This document shows positions 59,868 to 64,000 of a stretch of DNA of 64,000 nt, piece by piece; the stretch's first letter is position 1, and each line of letters opens with the position of its first letter. A program made the translations under genes and the position numbers. The notes under the pieces were generated by a model. The model had not been told where the DNA came from, searched no databases, and was given only the letters and a program-made list of their open reading frames with translations. The DNA comes from Collinsella aerofaciens. GTDB lineage: Bacteria; Actinomycetota; Coriobacteriia; Coriobacteriales; Coriobacteriaceae. The DNA lies in the NCBI RefSeq assembly GCF_028207065.1, contig NZ_JAQLFP010000009.1, forward strand, positions 1 to 64,000. The letters run 5' to 3'.

Positions 59868-59972
59868 ATCGGTATCCCCTATCGGTCGAGGTTGTGTTCG
59901 AAAAACGAGAGGCCGGGCGGCGGCGCCAATCGGCCCGCAGCCCGTACGTTGGGGCGCCCGTGCACGCTCGCG

Positions 59973-61688
59973 CTATTGTGCCGAGCCCGCGACGGGCTCA
60001 AAATGCTTGTCCTTCACGGCAGCAGCCAGGCGATCGGCCAGGTTGCGCACACGCGGATCCAGGCGCGCAGCACCCGGATTGACAAAGAAGCGGGCCGTGC
60101 AGTCCATGATGCGGCCAGTAATAACGAGGTCGTTATCGCGCAGCGTGGCGCCCGTGGCGGTAATATCCACGATGCGATCGGTCATGCCGACAATGGGGCC
60201 CAGCTCGATGTTGCCGTGCAGCGAGACGATGTCGGCGTTCACGCCGCGCTCGGCATACCAGGCGCTCGCGATGCGCGGATACTTGGTGGCCACGCGAAGC
60301 GACCCGCGACGGGCATAGTTGCGCTCGGCCTGGCCAGCGCGCCACGCGGGCTCCGCCTCGATAAAGGTGCACAGGCCGTAGCCCAGATCGACCAGCTGCA
60401 GCAGGTTGAGGTCGGCCTCGATGAGCGAGTCCCAACCGCAGATGCCGCAATCGGCACCGCCGCAGCCCACAAAGGCGGGCGCATCGCTGGGGCGCACGAT
60501 GACAAACTCGATATCGCCGACCGCGCCCTCGCCGGCACGCGTGTCGCGGCCGCGCACGATCAGGTGACGGCCGGGATCACGCAGCTCAGAGACGTCCAGA
60601 CCCGCGTCCTCGAGCACGTCGAGCGTGTCGGCCTTAAGCGAGCCCTTGGGCACGGCGATGCGCAGCGGGCCCTCGGCGCCACGGCCCGCGGCATGGTCGC
60701 CATCGGAAGCGGCATCCTCGGCCGAGGTGCGCGCGGCCTCCAAGCGCTCGAGCGAAAAGGCGAAGCCCGCCGCCGGCACCTCGATACCGTCGCCAAATGC
60801 GCCGGTAAAGATGGAGTCATAGCGTCCGCCCGAACCGACCGGATCGGGCAAGCCGCCGGCATAGGCCTTAAAGACCAAGCCCGTGTAGTAATCGAAAGAG
60901 TTCATGATAGAGAAGTCGAACGACTGCACCTGGGCGTCCTCGGGTGCCAGGCCCTCGACCAGGGCACGCAGCTCGCGCGTCAGCGGCGCGACGATACCGG
61001 CGGCCTCCAGCAGCGCGTCCACGCGGTCGAGTACCTCGGCACCGCCGTGCAGACGCGGCAGCTCGCTAATGGCGGCCTTGACGGCATCGGACTCGACGCT
61101 TGCCGCCACGCGGGCATCGAGGCCCACAAAGTCGTTGGCGTGCACGCAGCGCAAGGCCTCGGCGGCCAGCTCGCGATCCTCGCACGCCGCGAGCAGCTCC
61201 TTAAACGGCCGCACGCTACCTGCGATAATGCGCGCATCGGGCAGCGCCAGCTCGCGCACGGCCTCGGCCACGAGCGAGACAATCTCGACATCGCCCGCGG
61301 TATCGCCCGCACCGATAAGCTCAAAGCCCAGCTGCGTAAACTGACGCGAGCCACCGGCATTGCGCTGGCACTCGCGAACCACCGGCGCCTCATAGCGCAG
61401 GCGCAGGGGCAGGTCGGCAGCGTGCATGCGGGTCGAAACCAGGCGCACGATCGGCAACGTGTTGTCGGGACGGACCACCAGTAGGCGGCCATCATCGTCA
61501 AAGAGCTTAAACGGCGTATCCGCGATGCGGCCGCCTTCCTCGAGCGAACCCTTGTCCTCGAGCAGAGGCGTCTCGACCGGAAGGTAATGATGCTCCCTGA
61601 AGCAGCCCTTCACCGTACATGCGATCTCCTCGCGCGCCTGAGCCTCCTCGGGCAATATGTCCCGGAATCCCCACGGTGTGGCCGTCAT
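59973..61688 (-). CDS. hisZG: Fused ATP phosphoribosyltransferase: HisZ regulatory subunit + HisG(short) catalytic subunit
   Basis: 571 aa. Residues 1-~330 are HisZ, a class II HisRS-like domain without tRNA function (WGFRDILPEEAQ, RPDNTLPIVR, LRYEAPVVRECQ, FTQLGFELIG, GGRYDSIF). Residues ~345-560 are the short-form HisG (LRIAVPKGSLKADTLDVLEDAG, CGGADCGICGWDSL, TKYPRIASAWYAERG, GMTDRIVDITATGATLRDN with the PRPP loop). In most bacteria they are separate proteins that assemble as a hetero-octamer. Step 1 of the pathway, probably feedback-inhibited by histidine through the HisZ part. The ATG has GAGGAGG upstream. Confidence 0.93.
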   Translation of the reverse strand: MTATPWGFRDILPEEAQAREEIACTVKGCFREHHYLPVETPLLEDKGSLEEGGRIADTPFKLFDDDGRLLVVRPDNTLPIVRLVSTRMHAADLPLRLRYEAPVVRECQRNAGGSRQFTQLGFELIGAGDTAGDVEIVSLVAEAVRELALPDARIIAGSVRPFKELLAACEDRELAAEALRCVHANDFVGLDARVAASVESDAVKAAISELPRLHGGAEVLDRVDALLEAAGIVAPLTRELRALVEGLAPEDAQVQSFDFSIMNSFDYYTGLVFKAYAGGLPDPVGSGGRYDSIFTGAFGDGIEVPAAGFAFSLERLEAARTSAEDAASDGDHAAGRGAEGPLRIAVPKGSLKADTLDVLEDAGLDVSELRDPGRHLIVRGRDTRAGEGAVGDIEFVIVRPSDAPAFVGCGGADCGICGWDSLIEADLNLLQLVDLGYGLCTFIEAEPAWRAGQAERNYARRGSLRVATKYPRIASAWYAERGVNADIVSLHGNIELGPIVGMTDRIVDITATGATLRDNDLVITGRIMDCTARFFVNPGAARLDPRVRNLADRLAAAVKDKHFEPVAGSAQ

Positions 61689-61724
61689 CTGGTGAGCCTC
61701 CTCATGCTGTGTTTCATATAGAAC

Positions 61725-61749
61725 GAAAAACCGGCATAGCTCCGCCGGT
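61725..61749 (-). terminator. Terminator in front of hisZG
   Basis: GACCGGC-GGAGCTAT-GCCGGT followed by TTTTTC on the minus strand, 36 bp before hisZG. It may end the upstream isomerase transcript, or attenuate the his operon. Confidence 0.65.
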
Positions 61750-61858
61750 CTTCTGGGTACTTTAGCATACTAGAGTGCTTGCGGGGAAAATGCGTCGCAG
61801 CCGCTCACACCGTATTCATTTGGAAACATAGGAGCGGATTGCCGCAACCCAACCCCAC

Positions 61859-62695
61859 TTAGGCGCCAATCGCACGACGATACTCTGCCATTACCTGCGC
61901 ATCGGCAGCCGCGGGGTCGGCAAAATAGCGCCCGTCATAGGTCTCGGCCGAAACAACTCCGCGATAGCCGCGCGCCACCAGCCTATCCAGGTCGGCGCGC
62001 ATATCGCGGTCGCCGTCACCCCAGGCAAGATGCGTCGTGCCATCTGCCGCAACATCGACAAAATGCACGTGGGCGACATCATCGCCAAGCAGATCGAAAT
62101 AATCGTCGATGGTATCCCCCGCCACCGCCATGGCGCCCATATCCAGACACGCCTTAAGTGCCGGATGATCAACTGCCTCAATCATGCGCTTCGTGTCGGC
62201 CGCCGAGTTCACGATTATCGACTCAACCGGTTGTAGAGCCTCGAGCACCAGTCGCACGCCGCGCGCTCCCGCATGCTCGGCAATCGCGCGCAGCATCGAG
62301 GCGCTGCGACCCCACGCATCCTCGATCGGCTCGTTCAAAAATGCCCAGCCACTCGAGACCATGACCTGCTCGGCTCCAAGTTCCGCCGCGATATCCACAA
62401 CGTTCTTAAAGTACGCGAGCGTGCGGGCACGCGCCTCATTCCCGCGCGCCGCGATATTCCACGGCTTGGGGTTGTTCTGTTCGGGACAAAGCCCCACAAT
62501 CCGAACCCCATACCGCTGTGACAGCTCCCGCACCTGCTCGAGCGAATCGTATCCATGGCAATCGACATACAGATGCATCGCCCCGGTCCAAAGTTCGCAA
62601 CACGTGTAGCCCGAGGCCGCAGCCGAGGAAAAGAATTCCTCAAGGTCAAAATAACGATGGCTGATATTCATGACGGCAAGCTGCGGATACTCCAT
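61859..62695 (-). CDS. Sugar phosphate isomerase/epimerase (xylose isomerase-like TIM barrel)
   Basis: 278 aa from the ATG at 62695, placed by AAAGGTGG; a GTG three codons earlier lies in that ribosome site. AP_endonuc_2 fold: metal-ligand Glu in VRLVLEALQPVES, Asp in ACLDMGAMAV, HVHFVDVAADGTTHLAWGDGD and GVVSAETYDG. It is probably an epimerase or isomerase for a sugar taken up by the adjacent mannose-type PTS, with which it shares direction (84-bp gap). The exact sugar is unknown. Confidence 0.85.
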   Translation of the reverse strand: MEYPQLAVMNISHRYFDLEEFFSSAAASGYTCCELWTGAMHLYVDCHGYDSLEQVRELSQRYGVRIVGLCPEQNNPKPWNIAARGNEARARTLAYFKNVVDIAAELGAEQVMVSSGWAFLNEPIEDAWGRSASMLRAIAEHAGARGVRLVLEALQPVESIIVNSAADTKRMIEAVDHPALKACLDMGAMAVAGDTIDDYFDLLGDDVAHVHFVDVAADGTTHLAWGDGDRDMRADLDRLVARGYRGVVSAETYDGRYFADPAAADAQVMAEYRRAIGA

Positions 62696-62778
62696 CTTGT
62701 CCACCTTTCGGCAAAAGGGCGCCGCAGCACAATGTGCGCGACGCCCCCTCTTACATTGTTTTAATTATGACGGATGCC

Positions 62779-63615
62779 CTACTGAACACCAAGCACTCCA
62801 AAGAACGCGCCGGCGATACTCACGAGTAGGATCACGAGCATGATGAGCAGCGGATTCATCTTCTTCTTGAGCATGAGATAGACAATTCCAAACAGCCCCA
62901 TCGTGACAAAGCCCGGGAAGATTCCGTTGAGCAGCTCGGCGAGCGTCTGAGCGCCATCGCCCGCGCCGACCATGAGCGGAATGTCCACGGTGACCATCTC
63001 CATGGTCATAGCGCCGATCACCATGGCGCCCATGATAGAGGCCATCTTGACGATCGTGTCCATAATGCCCGATTCCTGGACCTTGCTGATCATGTCCGAG
63101 CCAAAGCGATATCCCACAAACGTCAGCAGGTAACGGATGATGTAGTGGGGGACGTTGAACACGAGCAGGAACAAAATCGGGCCAAGAATAGAGCCCTGCA
63201 GCGCCAGCGACGTGCCGACACCCGTTGCCAAAATTCGCAGCGTACCCCAGTAGAAGGCATCGCCCACGCCGGACAGCGGTCCCATCAAAGCAAGCTTGAC
63301 ATTAGAGATCGCGCTCGTGTCAAAGTTATCTTCGGTGGCGTTGACTTCTTCCATTGCGGCAGCAATGGACATGGGAAGCGTCGAGATATACGGCGTGACG
63401 TTATAGAGCTCCATATGGCGCTTGAGTGCGGCCTTAAAGTCCGCATCCTGCGGATACAGCTTGCGAAGGATCGGCATAAGGGCCCACATAAAGCCGATAT
63501 GGCCCATACGCTCGTAGTTCCAGGAATGCTCATAGGGAATCGAGCGCCAGAACAGCTTCTTAAGGTCTGCGCGGGAAATCAGCCCGTCGTAAGAAGACTC
63601 AAACTTAAAACTCAT
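62779..63615 (-). CDS. PTS mannose/fructose/sorbose-family IID component
   Basis: 278 aa from the ATG at 63615. EIID-Man family: FWRSIPYEHSWNYERMGHIGFMWALMPILRKLY, FDTSAISNVKLALMGPLSGVGDAFYWGTLRIL, ending in three C-terminal helices. With IIC it forms the membrane channel for sugar import and phosphorylation. Its start overlaps the IIC stop by 11 bp. No IIA or IIB of this family is visible; they would lie beyond 64000. Substrate (mannose, GalNAc, sorbose and others) is undetermined. Confidence 0.93.
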   Translation of the reverse strand: MSFKFESSYDGLISRADLKKLFWRSIPYEHSWNYERMGHIGFMWALMPILRKLYPQDADFKAALKRHMELYNVTPYISTLPMSIAAAMEEVNATEDNFDTSAISNVKLALMGPLSGVGDAFYWGTLRILATGVGTSLALQGSILGPILFLLVFNVPHYIIRYLLTFVGYRFGSDMISKVQESGIMDTIVKMASIMGAMVIGAMTMEMVTVDIPLMVGAGDGAQTLAELLNGIFPGFVTMGLFGIVYLMLKKKMNPLLIMLVILLVSIAGAFFGVLGVQ

Positions 63616-64000
63616 CGAACCCACTCCCAATCGCAGGATCCTCGGTTGCCGCTGCGGGCTGCTCCGCCTTTTTCTTGTCACCCAAAACCGTCATCGCGAC
63701 GGCGATAATCGCGGCAAAGATCGCCACGCCAGTCGTGCTAATGCCAAAGTAGGCGACGAGGAAGAAGCCAGCGAAGAAGAACGGAGCCACTGTTTTGTTC
63801 ATAATCATCTGCGCCAGCATCGCAAAGCCGAGTGCGGGCAAGAAGGCGGCGGCGACATCCATGCCGGTCTGAACGAAATCGGGGATGATGTTGAGCAGGC
63901 TGGCAACAGCATCGGCGCCAAAGAAGAATGCCAGGGGAATGATCAGCAGGCCGCACCAGCTCTGCGCGTAACCGGCGATGAGCATGTTGCGCGTGATGGC
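63605..64000 (-). CDS. PTS mannose-family IIC component (5' end beyond the window)
   Basis: The C-terminal 131 residues are visible: AITRNMLIAGYAQSWCGLLIIPLAFFFGADAVASLLNIIPDFVQTGMDVAAAFLPALGFAMLAQMIMNK, then three more hydrophobic stretches, and a charged tail ending GFDEF. The segment GMDVAAAFLPALGFAMLA is the conserved EIIC-Man region. An internal methionine codon at 63985 is not the start; the frame runs open to the window edge. It overlaps IID by 11 bp. Confidence 0.9.
   Translation of the reverse strand, partial: AITRNMLIAGYAQSWCGLLIIPLAFFFGADAVASLLNIIPDFVQTGMDVAAAFLPALGFAMLAQMIMNKTVAPFFFAGFFLVAYFGISTTGVAIFAAIIAVAMTVLGDKKKAEQPAAATEDPAIGSGFDEF

Noticed and set aside
57477..61484. A 1335-codon open frame on the plus strand
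   Set aside because: It lies antisense to hisC, hisD and hisZG. Its composition (Arg/His/Gly-rich) is that of a GC-rich shadow frame, and it has no ribosome site.
61689..61858. Histidine T-box or leader-peptide attenuator before hisZG
   Set aside because: The stretch between the upstream gene and the terminator is too short for a T-box, and I see no T-box sequence or His-rich leader ORF. The hairpin is listed only as a terminator.

Overview
The window is about 64 kb of GC-rich chromosomal DNA from a member of the Coriobacteriia (Actinomycetota), most probably Collinsella or a close relative. The assignment is an inference. It rests on the GC-rich codon use, a histidine operon with a fused HisZ-HisG, an archaeal-type topoisomerase I with a Lys/Ala tail, a GluQRS, mannose-family PTS genes and intergenic hairpin repeats. 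No rRNA or ribosomal-protein marker is present to fix the species. No phage, transposase, integrase or CRISPR array was found.

Layout. 1-5.8 kb: tmk-holB-ricT-comF plus a DUF559-like protein (minus strand). 6-12.8 kb: a zinc-ribbon membrane protein, then tatA-tatC-hypA-hypB-topA and a STAS-domain antagonist. 12.8-18.3 kb: aspartate aminotransferase, NhaA, Mn-dependent pyrophosphatase and a ROK glucokinase. 18.6-20.4 kb: GntR/UTRA regulator and manA. 20.6-31.1 kb: PcrA, UppP, a universal stress protein, a Bce-like two-component pair, a hypothetical protein, PurH and a GNAT. 31.2-36.1 kb: a DUF2207 membrane protein, GluQRS, a metallophosphoesterase and a small membrane protein. 36.2-37.8 kb: an AT-richer accessory patch with a DUF6788-like gene under an inverted-repeat operator, a broken partner gene and an orphan restriction-endonuclease-like gene. 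37.9-44.4 kb: a UBA/DUF4342 protein with an OmpR-type two-component pair, an orphan PTS IIB with a VOC protein, tRNA-Leu(UAA) with a scrambled partial duplicate behind it, Ppx/GppA and DivIC. 44.5-48 kb: enolase, MazG, a YfcE-like phosphodiesterase and a free-standing LarC2. 48.3-52.4 kb: a fused CydDC-like ABC exporter and a YgbA-family protein, bracketed by two copies of one palindrome. 52.6-61.7 kb: a complete histidine pathway (hisZG-D-C-B-H-A-F-I-x-E, with a convergent PHP-type phosphatase). 61.9-64 kb: a sugar isomerase/epimerase and mannose-type PTS IID and IIC, the last cut by the window end.

The genes are mostly housekeeping; the unexplained content is in the intergenic DNA. Two ~220-bp non-coding elements share 33-bp terminal inverted repeats (41-256 and 31250-31477). 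About a dozen short hairpins have different stems but a common GGGAC core, and they supply stop codons to two genes and split hisB from hisH. A 70-bp palindrome occurs twice, around the ABC exporter operon. Three ~95-130-bp imperfect palindromes sit directly behind usp, purH and pcrA. These are the best candidates for undescribed biology here.
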